Source: Platycnemis pennipes
Taxonomy: Eukaryota > Arthropoda > Insecta > Odonata > Platycnemididae
Direction of reading: 5' to 3'
Length of the DNA stretch: 64,000 nt
NCBI GenBank assembly: GCA_933228895.1
Contig: OW121846.1
Coordinates: 21,395,088-21,459,087 of the forward strand
The position numbers and the translations under genes were made by a program. The notes under the pieces were generated by a model. The model saw only the letters and a program-made list of their open reading frames with translations, did not search any database and was not told the DNA's origin. Shown one piece after another: positions 22,862 to 34,040 of this stretch. Each line of letters opens with the position of its first letter. Position 1 is the first letter of the stretch.

Positions 22862-24770
22862 TTATTTCCATTCAGAAAAAGCAAGTCTTTCGCTGTTTCT
22901 GGAGATAGACTGTTTCTCCGGTCGGTAATTATTTGACCGGCAGCCGAGAATACCCTTTCGGCAGGTACAGATGTCGCTGGCGCACGCAAATATCTTTGAG
23001 CGATATCTCTGATTCCGCCAGTCTTTAATCCAATATTCCACGGGATCTGTTTTCACTGATAGTGGCGGATTCTCCACGTGCTGCAGCACACTTATCATTG
23101 CGTCCGTCTTAACTGTTGAGCCCTGTTGCTGCTGAGATACCTTTTCCGTCAGGAAAGCCAGTAGTCCTCCCCCAAAACTGGTGCATCCCGCGACGGACTC
23201 CGGAGGATTGGAGTCACCCTTTGCCTCCTGTTTCCGCAATAACATTTCAAATTCTGCCGGCACCCTTGCTTCCTCGTCCCGTTCTGTAACCCGAAACGTT
23301 TCCTTCTTGAAGCGAGGGTCAAAACAAGGTAGCAACTCTGGTGATGGGTCGTAACTCGTATGGGAAGTCTTTTCCACAGCTTTCAGAATTTGTCGAAAAA
23401 TGTAGTCCTGCAACTGTTCTTAGCATGCCATTTTCAGATTTGAGCTTTAAAAAAACTCCACAGACCAATGGTATGACCTGCGAACAAGTCATATTTCTCT
23501 GTGCAGAGAATTGTTGTCTCCAAAGGTGTGGTGACCGCCAACATTTCACGTAAAATTTGCCACTCCTCTGCTGAAACGTCAATGAGTAATAGTTTTACTA
23601 ATATCTTAACAATATTTTATGAATGAAATACGAAAATATTTTCATTCTTTACAAAATGCACCTGTTGCACTAATCGCAAGTTAGGCTTCCCGGAAGCATT
23701 TTGTATTTTCTCTTAACTCCTGGTGAGCGTTGCTGTGCCTAAAAATTAGCAGTCATTGGGAAGAATAAGTTCAGTGAACAAATATTTTTTGCCAGTGAGA
23801 ATTCTTGGGTGATACTAATTTACAGCAGCCTACTCTGCCCTACATTCTTTTTTCACTAATCCAAGATGTTTTTACTTACTGGAGAAATGAGACTATACTC
23901 CAAGTATGGTCCAAAATTTCAGCCATTGAGGGACTGTTCTTGACGGCATTCGCCAAAACAAGGTTTACTGTGTTCGCCACACACGGAACATGAGGGAAAT
24001 TTAGCATTTTTGTGGCGTCGACCATGTTTGCGGCATTATCTGTGATGATTTCTATCACTTTTCCGGAGATGTCCCTCTTATCAATATTTTTTTTTAACAT
24101 ATCCGAAATCACTCCGGATGTGTGGTGACCTTTGACTTCGCAGCAATCAAGGATGGCGTTGCTAAGTTTTTTGTCTTTGAGGAAGTTAGCCGTCACCGAC
24201 AGGTAAGAATCCTGCTTATTGGACGTCCAGGTATCCATGGTTAAAGCCACCGATTTTATTTCTCCAAGATCCGTGAGCAAAGCAGCTTTCATAGCGTTAA
24301 ATGATGTCTGCACAATATCCTGTGAAGTGATATCAAACAGTAAGGAAAAATCTGTCGCATCCATGGATATTTAGAACTTTCATCTGAAAAGATTATGATA
24401 GGGCTTAATGGACATAGTTTAAGCATTCTAAAACTAGTTAACATTATCATAAAGAGTAGAAAATGTGCAAGAATCAAACAAATTGTATTACCTTCGTCAC
24501 GGTGCGCCGACTTGGGAGCGAGTATCGTGGGTTCAGGAACCGTACAAAATCGTTGAGTTCTTCACTTTTCACGACGGAGAACGCCTGCAGGTCACCGATG
24601 ATCAATCGTCGCAATGCCTTGTCAATTCTTTTCTTTTCTTCGCTCTCTTTGCCGTACATCAGGGCCGTGATATTGGTTATTCCACCCATGCCAATTTGTT
24701 CACAGTGGCATCGACGTAGATGATATAGGAGGTTTTGATGTACCTCAGCCAGTGGAGTAAGCTCTCTCAC
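22862..24770 (-). pseudogene. hAT-superfamily transposase, broken
   Basis: From 24770 the - strand reads the region before the catalytic fold (RIDKALRRLIIGDLQAFSVV and LNPRYSLPSRRTV). The RNase H-like core follows at 23876-24364, with the first aspartate in ALTMDTWTSNKQDSYL and the second in IEIITDNAANMVDATKML. About 290 bp of unrelated DNA (23583-23875) interrupts it. After that come EEWQILREMLAVTTPLE and PCFDPRFKKETF. The C-terminal hATC dimerisation region follows (EYWIKDWRNQRYRSKIFA, and in a shifted frame PAERVFSAAGQIITDRRNSL). Several frameshifts and the insertion rule out function. Confidence 0.82.
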
Positions 24771-25489
24771 ATAAGGTGCAATTTGCCTGTTTACTCTCGA
24801 CTAGGTAAAGGTTGGTAGAAATTCCACACCTCCGATTTCCTTTTTGGCATTCTTGAGAATTTTTAGCGGCAACTTTTGTAAAATACGCGGCCTCAAATTT
24901 AGATTAGTAACGGTGTAAATACTCTGTACTCCAAAGCCAATCTTAGAACGTTTCTCCTGCGAAATAAAGTGCGGTGATCATTGCCGAGCAGTTCGTGGTA
25001 CTGTGGACTTCGAAAGAGATGTGATTCACAGGACGGGCGGACACCTATCTCCTTTTATACCATCAGTAGCATTTATACCATCGTCAGAATCAGCTTCATA
25101 GCGAAAGGTGAACAGTCAAATTTAGCTGTAATAGGTCGTTGTAATTATGAGGAACTTCGAAAATGTGGCTTCTCTTTCGAAACGTATTTTTGCCTGTAAA
25201 TATTTATTTTTTCTGATTAAATGTGTGCATACAAATATTTTTTGTTCATTTAGATTTCGCTGAAAACAAGGCGAATCAGTAAAAAAGCATGTTGAGATTC
25301 GGCGCCGGCAGTCGATTTTGACTCATTGCTCCGAAACCTCCGGTTCCTCCGATTACCTCCGTTCCCTTGCCTAGGCACCGATTGCCGCCGACCTCCGTCG
25401 GTAGTACCGGAAGTATCCGGAAAAGCGCAGTAATCGCATTCACCAATTCAACCGACGGAGAACTGGCTTCGGAGCGCAGCACTACTCGG

Positions 25490-26560
25490 TAGGGGGCTCG
25501 GCTAATAGGGACTGCGTTTCCCTACTCGATTCGGTGAATTACTCGATTTGTCCTACCTTATTCCTGTCCTTCCTCCTGAAATACGTCACGATAGTTCACA
25601 AGCACTTCCTCTAACAGTTGCCTAGACTCCCGAGCCAGAGGCTCCAATTGTGACAAACGTTAGGTGGGTAGATATTTCGACTGGCTCTCTCTACCCTCAA
25701 AACTCTGCACACCTTCCTCAGGCATTTAAGTTACACCCCTTCCCAGGTAACCTACAATAGTGCGTGAGGGAACTATAATTTCTTTTGAAGATAAGTTCGA
25801 GTTTTACTGGGATCCTGCCATTACTCCGGGACTCACAAAGCACTCGGCTCACCAACACGCCATGGATTTGGACTTCAACGGGTTCCAACAAAATGGGGCA
25901 ATCTTCTCCTGTCATGGGTTTGTACATACCAAACTCCAGTGCTTCACTGCAGCGGGTAGGTGCACCTGCTTACAAAGGCGCACGCTGGGCTCAGCGCGGG
26001 CGATCTCCTGTGGTTCTCTGCCGTCCGTATCGCTGAGAGCACCCATCTCATATGTACCACGCATGTTCCGGTCCATTGACTGGCTCTTGCCCTGGTTCTG
26101 TCTCTGCCGATGTCGCCTGTACCGCCGGCTACCTTCTCGCAACTTGATGACGCTGCCTGGCTCGTAGACGCTGCCTGGCTCGTAGATCGCATTCTGTCGG
26201 TAGCCCGGAACCATTTTCGTCCCCCACCTGGCTTGCGGCAGAACCATTGCACCTTACTGTCACCACACGCCAACGTTCCCTTCCCCAAATCCATCACGGC
26301 TCCTACACTTTTCAGGATGTCCGCTCCTAGTATACCGTCCGCAGGGAGGCTTGAGCCGTCCTCTACTACCTGGAACAACTGAACTCTCTCTCCTCCTGCC
26401 AACCTCAATATAAATTCGGCACTAACCCCAATATAAATTTGGCACTACCGATCAATGGAAGAGAATGCCCCGTAACCCCATGCAGACGTAAGGTTACAGG
26501 TTCTAGTATTGTATTGATGTATTTAATAGTGAGATCTTGTTTACCAGAATCCATTCTAGT
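25490..26560 (-). pseudogene. Ty3/gypsy pol fragment: protease to start of RT
   Basis: The - strand begins with the aspartic-protease active site DSG (26543-26551). It continues GSAKFILG and RVQLFQVVEDGSSLPADGIL, then the GADILKSVGAVMDL flap/dimer region (26300-26408). A linker follows, then FGMYKPMTGEDC and ESRSNGRIPVKL (25718-25930). Near 25500-25600 comes the entry to reverse transcriptase (LLEEVLVNYRDVFQEEGQE and VIHRIE.GNAVPISRAPYR). A 23-bp tandem duplication at 26407-26450 shifts the frame inside the protease, and further stops are present. RT, RNase H and integrase are missing here. Confidence 0.75.
26407..26450. repeat. 23-bp tandem duplication inside the gypsy protease
   Basis: AATATAAATTCGGCACTAACCCC is followed directly by AATATAAATTTGGCACTACC. 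The duplication breaks the protease reading frame and looks like a replication-slippage scar. Confidence 0.7.
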
Positions 26561-27407
26561 TTTTAACTCACTTCACAGGTTTTGTAGGTAGTTTCTTTCC
26601 ATTAGGATCCGATCCCGAGAGCAAGATAGTGACCGGATGAGATCATTTCCAGAGCACTTAAGTAAATTGAAACACTTGAGGGATTCGAGGACTTCCTCCT
26701 CAGACGAAAGTGTGAGCCTTAGAGGTCTCGAGTTACTCGTCACATTCCTTCCAAGGTGGGTGCAACGGAAATCGAAGTTTCATGAGACATTCGGTAGCAC
26801 AGTATTTACTAGACGTTTTGAAAATTCATAATCATGGGTCACACTTTCACCAGCCAGTTTCTCCTGAATGAACACCGTATGCATGTATTATTCCAGAGTG
26901 GTGTGAATTGCTATAAACAAACGTATAAGTTCCGTGTCCACCGAGTTCTAGTGTGTAAACTATTTACATCCATAGCGAAGGATGAATTTTCTAACATAAG
27001 TGTTTTATTAACACCGTTATTTTTCCATTGCTCATGCAATGCGCCAATTTACATGGGTTTGGATCTTTTTCAGATACATTGCAAACAAGTTTACGTAAAT
27101 CTGTTCATCCTGAAAATTCCAGTTGGGTTTTTGCGAAGGCTACTTTGCTAATCTAGTTCTCATGTCCAATCAAAGTGCTTTTCCATGGTGGATGGCCGGC
27201 TTATGAAAAGTATCTCCGATCTTCTGTTTTACTACTTTACGAAAACTTTTTACTCTTTATAAAATCTATTCTTTTATCTATGATCGTGTATTTCTGGTAT
27301 AACATTCCCCGAGATAGTTCTTTCATAATCGTCAATTGCTAACTGCTATCGTTGTCTCAGATAAACCCCTTTATCTCTGCTTTAGATATGGCTCACGAAA
27401 GCTGGAT
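26561..27407. other. No gene recognised
   Basis: No protein family, RNA gene or terminal repeat identified. The right edge is the target site of LINE copy A. Confidence 0.5.
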
Positions 27408-27419
27408 CGATTCCCGGAA
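27408..27419. repeat. 5' target-site duplication of LINE copy A
   Basis: CGATTCCCGGAA is identical to 33069-33080 on the far side of the element. Confidence 0.92.
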
Positions 27420-27490
27420 CCCCCTGCGGGTAGGGGGATTGAGAATACTCCCGCAGTATCTCTGCTTGTCGTAAGAGGCCACTAAAAGGG
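27420..27490 (+). promoter_or_regulatory. Conserved structured 5' terminus of the LINE family
   Basis: CTGCGGG and CCCGCAG (start of element and about 22 bases later) pair as a 7-bp stem. A second stem follows (GTCG...CGAC, mutated to GTCG...CCAC in this copy), and CCCT pairs with AGGG around it. The same order is kept at 20598, 45720 and 51080. The role is unknown; internal promoter, packaging or translation signals are all possible. Confidence 0.6.
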
Positions 27491-27925
27491 CGGGGAGACA
27501 ACCCCGAAAACAAACCCAGAGCCAACAAGGGTTGAGCCCGGACAGTCTTGTGGGTCAACTGTATGTGTGCGGCCACACCACCTGGCCTGCGATCCACCCG
27601 CATGTTTGCCGTGTGCGGAGACCCGTAAGGGGGAGAAGGGGATCCTGGTGGGTGAGTTCTCCGGAACCCAGCCGGGTGTCGGATACCCGGTATGGTCCGA
27701 AGTTCAATACCTCACTTTGGCCCTGGATCCCCCGTAAACGGGCGGTCAAGATCTACCCAGTCTTGATCAATCGGCTTATCGACACGTATCGATGGCGAGT
27801 GCTGGAGTGATGGGGGTCTGTGTAGAGCGGCCAAAGGTGTATGGGTTTGGAGGGCCCATGCACTGTAGGTCCAACTCGAAGCAGATCTACACGATGGCGC
27901 TATATCCCTTGGGTAGCCCTGGCGA

Positions 27926-27946
27926 CCACACCGGTTTGCGGTGTGG
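27926..27946 (+). ncRNA. Covarying leader hairpin, copy A
   Basis: CCACACC / GGTGTGG stem of 7 bp with loop GGTTTGC, 61 bases before the ORF1 start. Copies C, D and F have CCGCACC / GGTGCGG instead, so the third base pair switched between A-U and G-C on both sides. That is evidence for a selected RNA structure. Confidence 0.75.
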
Positions 27947-28006
27947 CGTCCCAAATGTGTGGCTCCGTGGTGGGTGGGGAGCTCAGGGGATGAATCCCAT
28001 GTCTCA

Positions 28007-29153
28007 ATGGATCCAGACACCCTTCCTCCACTAAAAAGATCCCGTCCGGAAACGGGCGGGGGAGTTAATTCAGTGACTGCCTCTAGGCGGTACTTGATAA
28101 TGAGGTGCGCAAAGGATGGTGAGACCCTCACTAAGGTGTCTCCCTTCCTAATACGTAGAGTCCTTTCAGCAACAGTTACAGGTGACCTGATATCAGCCAA
28201 GAAGCTGCGTGACGGCACTTTATTAATAGAAACTGCCAATGATGCTCAAAGCGCGAAACTACTGAAGTTAACCTGTCTTCATGAAACCGCAGTCAAGGTC
28301 GAGGTGCATCGCACCCTGAACACCAGTCGGGGAGTAATTAGCTGCTATGACCTGCTGTACGTCGACGACGACGAAATAAAGAGGGAGATGGCCCCTCAGG
28401 GTGTCATAGACTGTCGTCGATTGAAGATAAAGCGGAACGGTGAGCTGATAAACAGCACGTCTGTTATCCTCACCTTCTCGCGCGACACGCTCCCTGACAA
28501 GGTGTTTGTAGGGTATGAATCAGTTCCCATTCATCCCAAGCCCCATGCGATGTTTCCAATGCCAGCGCTTTGGCCATATCGCCACTAGATGCCAGGGCAA
28601 GGCCACCTGCCCGCGGTGTGGTAAGGAAAAGCATGAGGATGACGCATGCACCTCGGAACCTTTTTGCGTCATTTGCGAGGGTGCGCACCCAGCTTACTCT
28701 CGCGATTGTCCGAAGATGAAGGAGGAAAAGAAAATAATAGAGATTAAAACAGTGGAAAAATTGCCATATTTAGATGCCCGGAGAAAGTATCGCACGCTAA
28801 TAGCCCCTACATTTTCAAGATCTTTCGCCGCAGTTGTAGAAACCCCAGATAATATAAATGCAACAATTAGTACTAAAAAAAACGATGTAGATAAAATGAA
28901 GAACACGAGCCCTAAAAAAGAAGAACAAGCCAAGCCGGATAAGGCTACAAAGCCGGCGAAAACGACTAATGCCGTCAGCGCGGAATCTGCTAAAAAGAAC
29001 TCGCCGAAATTACCGGGGAGTGAAAAAACACCATCCCCCGGCCCCTCCGGGACACGCGCTCCATGCCCAGTGGAGGCTATGGAAGAGGATGATCTGTCTG
29101 AGACAGACATCCGCATAGCCAGGCAAAAGAAAAAACATCGTATTAAGCGATGA
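28007..29153 (+). pseudogene. LINE copy A ORF1 (zinc-knuckle RNA-binding protein), one frameshift
   Basis: I place the start at ATG 28007, which aligns with starts of other copies and is followed by the shared K-R-S-R-P motif. The N-terminal half carries the family's conserved fold (SPFLIRRVLSA, KKLRDGTLLIE, VEVHRTLNTSRGVIS, YDLLYV, LPDKVFVGYESVP). Compared with copy D, 8 bases are missing after 28527, which shifts the frame just before the zinc knuckles. In the downstream frame three knuckles remain clear: CFQCQRFGHIATRC, CPRCGKEKHEDDAC and CVICEGAHPAYSRDC. A basic, lysine-rich C-terminus follows. The family role is to coat element RNA as a ribonucleoprotein. Whether the deletion pre- or post-dates insertion is unknown. 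Confidence 0.85.
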
Positions 29154-29215
29154 TCCTCTCGACGGACGGACACTTTGTCTGTCAATAGTTTTTATATATT
29201 ATATTCTTTTATCCT

Positions 29216-32200
29216 ATGGACACCATTTTACAGTGGAATTGTAATGGTTTTAATCGCCACAGAGAGGAATTGAAGATTTTAATTCACGATTTTAATCCGT
29301 TCTGTATTTGTCTCCAAGAAACACATTTTAAAGTCACAGACCAGGGTATTTTAAGAAATTTTAATGTTTTTAGATTGGACGATACCAGCGGCCGAAGGGC
29401 CCAAGGTGGAGTGGCGGTTGCTATCCGAGAGGCCCTTTACACCTCTCGGGTACAACTGAACACACCTTTCCAGGCGATTGCGGTGACCCTGCACGCCCCA
29501 GAGACCATAACGTTATGCAACGTTTACTTACCAGAGTGCGCACCTGTCACTGAACGCAACCTGGAAGACCTTGTCCGACAATTACCGAAACCCTTTATAA
29601 TCTTGGGAGACTTCAATGCACATGACCCTTTGTGGGGTAGCTCTCGGAGACCGCGCAACAGAAGAGGACGGATTTTATCGCATTTTATCCAAGATTTTAA
29701 CCTTTTTTTACTGAATAGTACTGATAAAACCCGCTTTAATAATTTTAATGGAGAATTTTCATCCATTGACCTCGCTATCTGCTCGAGTAGCCTTTCCACA
29801 AAACTTAACTTGACCGTCCATTCAGACCTATGTGGCAGTGATCATTTTCCGCTTTTCATACGGAAGGATACCAGTTTTAATCCACTTTATGTAACTCCTG
29901 GAAATTGGCTAATTCAAAAAGCGGACTGGTCAATTTTCAGAGAGAATTTTACGTTTAAACATGATGGCAACCGTGACGCAATGAACAACGTCGAGGTACT
30001 TACGTCTGCTATCATCGAGGCGGCCAATATTAGCGTCCCACAGTCTAAGGGTATCGTCCATCGACCAGCAGTGCCATGGTGGACAGAGGAATGCGCGAAT
30101 GCGATAAAATTGCGGAAGCGAGCCCTTCGTATTTTCCAGAAGTACCCCACGGAACCTAATCTAGCCTCCTTCCGACGCCTTCGAGCGAAAGCTCGACAAA
30201 TCGTTAAAGAGGCGAAGAAAGCCTCCTGGACAGAAGTCATCTCTGGCGTAAATCACAGGACACCTCTCGCACAGGTCTGGAGGAAGGTGCGAAGCATCTC
30301 GGGTTCCAGTCAACAATGCGGCGTTTCCGGACTAAAAGTCGATGACCAGGTGATTACATCTCCACCGGAATTATGCGAGGTGTTTGGTCGCACGTTCACT
30401 GATATTTGTAGTGACGAAAATTATAATGCCTACTTTAGGGAAATAAAACAACGCTGCGAAGCAAAATCCCTCAACTTCCGTGAAACGCACGGCACTGCCG
30501 ACTACAACGAATGCTTTTCGCTATGGGAGCTGGCCTCTGCAATTGCTGACTGCCGGAACACGTCCCCAGGAATGGACGGTGTCCACAACGTATTTCTCCG
30601 GAATCTACCGGAGTATGCGTTGCTGGAAGTTCTTCATACCTTCAACCAAATATGGTTGGAGGGTAATTTTCCACAATCCTGGCGAGAATCTATCGTGGTT
30701 CCAATACCAAAGCAGGGAAAAGACAAAAGTTACCCCAGCAATTATAGACCCATCTCACTAACCAGTTGCCTGTGCAAGGTTATGGAGAGAATGGTCAATG
30801 GCCGGCTCGTTTGGTGGTTGGAGCGGCGAAACCTTCTCTCCAACATACAATGTGGTTTTCGTAGGGGTAGATCTACTATCGACCATCTTGTCCGGACAGA
30901 TAATTTTATCCAGGAGGCCTTCCTTCTGCGTCAACATGTCATTGGAGTTTTCTTTGACTTAGAGAAGGCTTACGACATGCTGTGGCGCCGGAAGATCCTG
31001 CAAACAATGCACAGCTGGGGTTTCAGGGGTAATCTACCCATTTTTATCCGAAACTTTTTAACAAACCGTGGTTTTAGAGTGAGAGTTGGTAAAAACTTCT
31101 CGCAGTTCTATTCTCAGGATAACGGCGTTCCACAAGGCTCTGTTTTAAGCGTAACGTTGTTTGCAATCGCCATTAATGACATTGCCGACTTCATAAAAGC
31201 GCCGGTGATGGGATCCTTATTTGTAGACGACCTTGCAATTTTCTGCAGGTCGTCTACATTAGCTAGCGCTGCAAGGTTGACACAGCTGACTATTACCAAA
31301 CTGAACAACTGGGTTAATAGAAACGGGCTTCGTTTCTCCAAGGAGAAAACTGTGTGCATGCATTTTCACAGATTACGAGGTATCCACATAGCTCCACCGT
31401 TACGCTTACGACGTAGTAATCTTCCTTACGTACAAACTGTTCGATTTCTTGGCATGGTTTTAGACCGTAGATTGACATGGCAGGAACACATCCGCAAGCT
31501 AGCGGAAAAGTGTCGCCGGATCCTAAATATTTTACGAATTTTAAACAACACAACGTGGGGTGCAGATCGCACGACCTCGATTTTATTATACCGTGCGCAG
31601 ATTAGGTCTAAAATGGACTATGGGTGTTTCGTCTACTCGTCTGGACGAGAGTCATACCTGCGACCGTTAACAACGGTCCACAACGCAGGACTACGGTCAG
31701 CTACTGGTGCATTTAGGACCTCTCCTGTCCCAAGCTTATATTCGGACGCCGGAGAGCCGCCGCTGGCAATTCGTAGGCTAATGCTGACATGCAACTATGT
31801 GTCAAAAATTTTATCTATGTCGAAACACCCATGTTTTGAAATCATTTTTAAACCAAGGTTTTTAGATATTTTTAACAGAAGGACAAGGGCTTCCAGACCA
31901 CTAAGCATTCGTTTTAAAGATTTTACTGAGGAATTTCAGTTTTTACTACCGGATGTGTACGCCGTCGGGTATTCGAAAGACCCACCTTGGTTACTACCGC
32001 GACCAGAGTGTTACACTGGTCTGCATAGTCGCCAAAAATCCTCTCTCACGTCGCCGGAGTACCAGAGCCTTTTTATAGAACTTCTAGGTAACCACCCGGA
32101 CTCGATCCCCGTGTATACGGACGGATCGAAGTCTGATTCAGCATGCGCATGCGCCGTTTACTCCACTCATCACAATTACATCAAGGTCAGACTCAATCCG

Positions 32201-32917
32201 CTGTGCAGCGTATATACAGCGGAATTAATGGCGATTAAAATGGCCCTAAGAAATATTAATTCCAACTCTGGCTCTTTCCTCATTTGCACGGACTCCTTAA
32301 GCGCTTTAAAGTCCATTTCGTCCTATTATCCACTCCATCCTCTTGTCCAGGATATACAATGCACCCTCCAATCCCTTCGCGGCAAGGGAATCAAAATTTC
32401 TTTTATTTGGATCCCTGGACATGTGGGAATAGCTGGCAATGAACGTGTGGATAAAGCAGCAAAGGAAGCACTAAACATGCCAGAAATATTAACGCCGTTG
32501 ATAACTGTAGATGACCTTAAGTCTAAGTTCCGAAACATGGTTATAGGCAGATGGCAGCATTCGTGGCAGGGGCTAACGAATAATAAACTTCGGGCTATCA
32601 AACCGGTAGTATCAGCGTGGCCCTCCTCCGTAAGGAGTACCCGGAGGGAAGAAGTCGCAATTACTCGCCTGAGAATAGGGCACACTGCCTTGACTCACTC
32701 ATACCTCTTCACCGAAGAGAAGTTATTACCTCGGTGTGATGATTGCGACTCCCCTCTGAGTGTGCGACACATCCTGACAGAGTGCGATAAATACCGTTCT
32801 TCTAGGGAGAAACACAAGGTTAACGGGACCTTAGAAACTATTCTAGGCGATTCTCCGGAGAGTCTGACCCGGATAATTGCTTTTGTAAAAGACATTGATA
32901 TTTTCAATAAACTATAA
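29216..32917 (+). CDS. LINE copy A ORF2: endonuclease, reverse transcriptase, RNase H (1233 aa, intact)
   Basis: The uninterrupted protein starts at the ATG of MDTILQWNCNG. An exonuclease-endonuclease-phosphatase domain occupies about residues 1-225, with QWNCNG, catalytic E35 in LQETHF, GDFNAHD at 131-137 and SDH at 208-210. Reverse transcriptase follows at about 480-760, with PISLTSCLCK, GFRRGRSTIDHL, FFDLEKAYD (D581), NGVPQGSVLS and FVDD at 669-672. RNase H lies at about 964-1085, with D969 in YTDGSK, E1003, D1026 and D1079, all four catalytic acids present. A C-terminal C-x2-C-x7-H-x4-C motif (CDDCDSPLSVRHILTEC) closes the protein. It would act on element RNA in the nucleus by target-primed reverse transcription. 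All catalytic residues I can identify are present, so the enzyme may be functional. Confidence 0.93.
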   Translation: MDTILQWNCNGFNRHREELKILIHDFNPFCICLQETHFKVTDQGILRNFNVFRLDDTSGRRAQGGVAVAIREALYTSRVQLNTPFQAIAVTLHAPETITLCNVYLPECAPVTERNLEDLVRQLPKPFIILGDFNAHDPLWGSSRRPRNRRGRILSHFIQDFNLFLLNSTDKTRFNNFNGEFSSIDLAICSSSLSTKLNLTVHSDLCGSDHFPLFIRKDTSFNPLYVTPGNWLIQKADWSIFRENFTFKHDGNRDAMNNVEVLTSAIIEAANISVPQSKGIVHRPAVPWWTEECANAIKLRKRALRIFQKYPTEPNLASFRRLRAKARQIVKEAKKASWTEVISGVNHRTPLAQVWRKVRSISGSSQQCGVSGLKVDDQVITSPPELCEVFGRTFTDICSDENYNAYFREIKQRCEAKSLNFRETHGTADYNECFSLWELASAIADCRNTSPGMDGVHNVFLRNLPEYALLEVLHTFNQIWLEGNFPQSWRESIVVPIPKQGKDKSYPSNYRPISLTSCLCKVMERMVNGRLVWWLERRNLLSNIQCGFRRGRSTIDHLVRTDNFIQEAFLLRQHVIGVFFDLEKAYDMLWRRKILQTMHSWGFRGNLPIFIRNFLTNRGFRVRVGKNFSQFYSQDNGVPQGSVLSVTLFAIAINDIADFIKAPVMGSLFVDDLAIFCRSSTLASAARLTQLTITKLNNWVNRNGLRFSKEKTVCMHFHRLRGIHIAPPLRLRRSNLPYVQTVRFLGMVLDRRLTWQEHIRKLAEKCRRILNILRILNNTTWGADRTTSILLYRAQIRSKMDYGCFVYSSGRESYLRPLTTVHNAGLRSATGAFRTSPVPSLYSDAGEPPLAIRRLMLTCNYVSKILSMSKHPCFEIIFKPRFLDIFNRRTRASRPLSIRFKDFTEEFQFLLPDVYAVGYSKDPPWLLPRPECYTGLHSRQKSSLTSPEYQSLFIELLGNHPDSIPVYTDGSKSDSACACAVYSTHHNYIKVRLNPLCSVYTAELMAIKMALRNINSNSGSFLICTDSLSALKSISSYYPLHPLVQDIQCTLQSLRGKGIKISFIWIPGHVGIAGNERVDKAAKEALNMPEILTPLITVDDLKSKFRNMVIGRWQHSWQGLTNNKLRAIKPVVSAWPSSVRSTRREEVAITRLRIGHTALTHSYLFTEEKLLPRCDDCDSPLSVRHILTECDKYRSSREKHKVNGTLETILGDSPESLTRIIAFVKDIDIFNKL

Positions 32918-33014
32918 AATCTTTGCATTAGACCACGACCTGCACATGTTATCACACATATATAACTGAGGGAAATACTATATTACGTAAATTTTATTCA
33001 CCCATGGATGAGAG

Positions 33015-33046
33015 TGGTGCAAAATGACCTCAGCTGTCGACGCACC
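33015..33046 (+). ncRNA. 3' terminal hairpin of LINE copy A (probable RT recognition signal)
   Basis: GGTGC pairs with GCACC, with an inner GAC/GTC stem and a CTCAGCT loop. It sits directly before the (CTA)n tail. The same hairpin ends copies B, C, D and F and makes up most of the 69-bp insertion at 58180. In other LINEs with repeat tails such hairpins are where the reverse transcriptase starts; the same role is inferred here. Confidence 0.75.
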
Positions 33047-33068
33047 CAAAACACCAAATACTACTACT

Positions 33069-33080
33069 CGATTCCCGGAA
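33069..33080. repeat. 3' target-site duplication of LINE copy A
   Basis: CGATTCCCGGAA, identical to the 5' copy at 27408-27419. Confidence 0.92.
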
Positions 33081-34040
33081 TTATAGTTTAAGATTTATTA
33101 CAAAATTTACTATATACAGATTTTAATATATATAATAATTTGCATTAAAATGCACAAACGATACCAAATCAAAAGTAGGATTCTGTGTATGCTCCGGTTG
33201 CATGAATAACAATATCTGCGACGTTATATGAATTAATGTGATCCGTAATGCTGCGACGGCGAGTTTTTTAAAAATTCTTTGGTCATAAGCAAGACCTTAT
33301 ATTAGGTATTAGCCAGTTAGTCACATGATATAGTAATATTAAATAGGAAGGTAAATAGGTATTTAAATTAAATAGCTAAGTATCGGAACGGGTCCACGGG
33401 CATTTCTGGGCCGCCTCACAGTGTCTTGAATTCTGTTGATATACTTTCTTATTAAGTGATTAGTACACTCAATTTTTTTGGATGGAACGTTCTATCCCGT
33501 AAGGCATTGATCGGGAAAGTCTGCATTACACTGCTATCACCATCACCTATGAGAATAAATGACAAAAACATGTAATTTTGCACCGAAAAGTAAATCCTTT
33601 GTAAAAAGGAAATCCTTTCCAAGCATAACAATGTTTTTTAAGGAATATGAAAAACCGTGTTTGAATTATTTGTAGTACCCTAAAATTTCTTTAGAATTTA
33701 CCTATTTTTTCATGCATCTTAGATTGTGCATTTCCACGCTCATCGCAAATCCTTCAGCAATCACGTCGGCCTCCATTGCTTTTGAAGAGGCTGACCAGTT
33801 CCGGTAGCACACGTGTTCCCTTTTATCAGGTCTTATACTTCTCTCTGAGGCGCATTTACAGCAGTACCTAAATTTTTCGTTCTATAAAAAGCGCCTTTTT
33901 TGATTTATACCGAACGATACATGCCCTTAAATAGAAGTACACGTAGATATATTAAGTAGCAACTATCAATACTTCCAAACGAGTTTCCAAAGTAATAACT
34001 GAATTTCAACTTGGGAACAAATTAATTTAATTTTAAAAAA
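33081..34040. other. No gene recognised
   Basis: AT-rich sequence between LINE copy A and a GC-rich island. No coding or repeat structure that I can support. Confidence 0.5.

Larger units (their letters stand above)
27420..33068 (+). mobile_element. LINE copy A: full-length I/Nimb-like non-LTR retrotransposon
   Basis: The element is 5649 bp between perfect 12-bp duplications. In order it has the structured 5' leader (27420-28006), ORF1, a 62-bp gap, ORF2 with endonuclease, reverse transcriptase and RNase H, a short 3' region with a hairpin (33015-33046), and a (CTA)n tail. No poly(A) tract is present. ORF2 ending in RNase H and a cysteine/histidine motif, together with a zinc-knuckle ORF1, points to the I superfamily (I/Nimb-like). 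Only ORF1 carries a visible lesion. The perfect duplication and the intact ORF2 make this the youngest copy in the window. Confidence 0.92.

Noticed and set aside
27420..27490. HDV-like self-cleaving ribozyme at the LINE 5' end
   Set aside because: The CTAAAAGGG segment recalls the HDV catalytic junction, but P1, P2 and P3 cannot be placed in the required nested order. Kept only as a structured leader.
28515..28588. Programmed frameshift joining the two ORF1 halves of copy A
   Set aside because: Comparison with copy D shows an 8-base deletion rather than a slippery site, and copy D encodes the protein in one frame.
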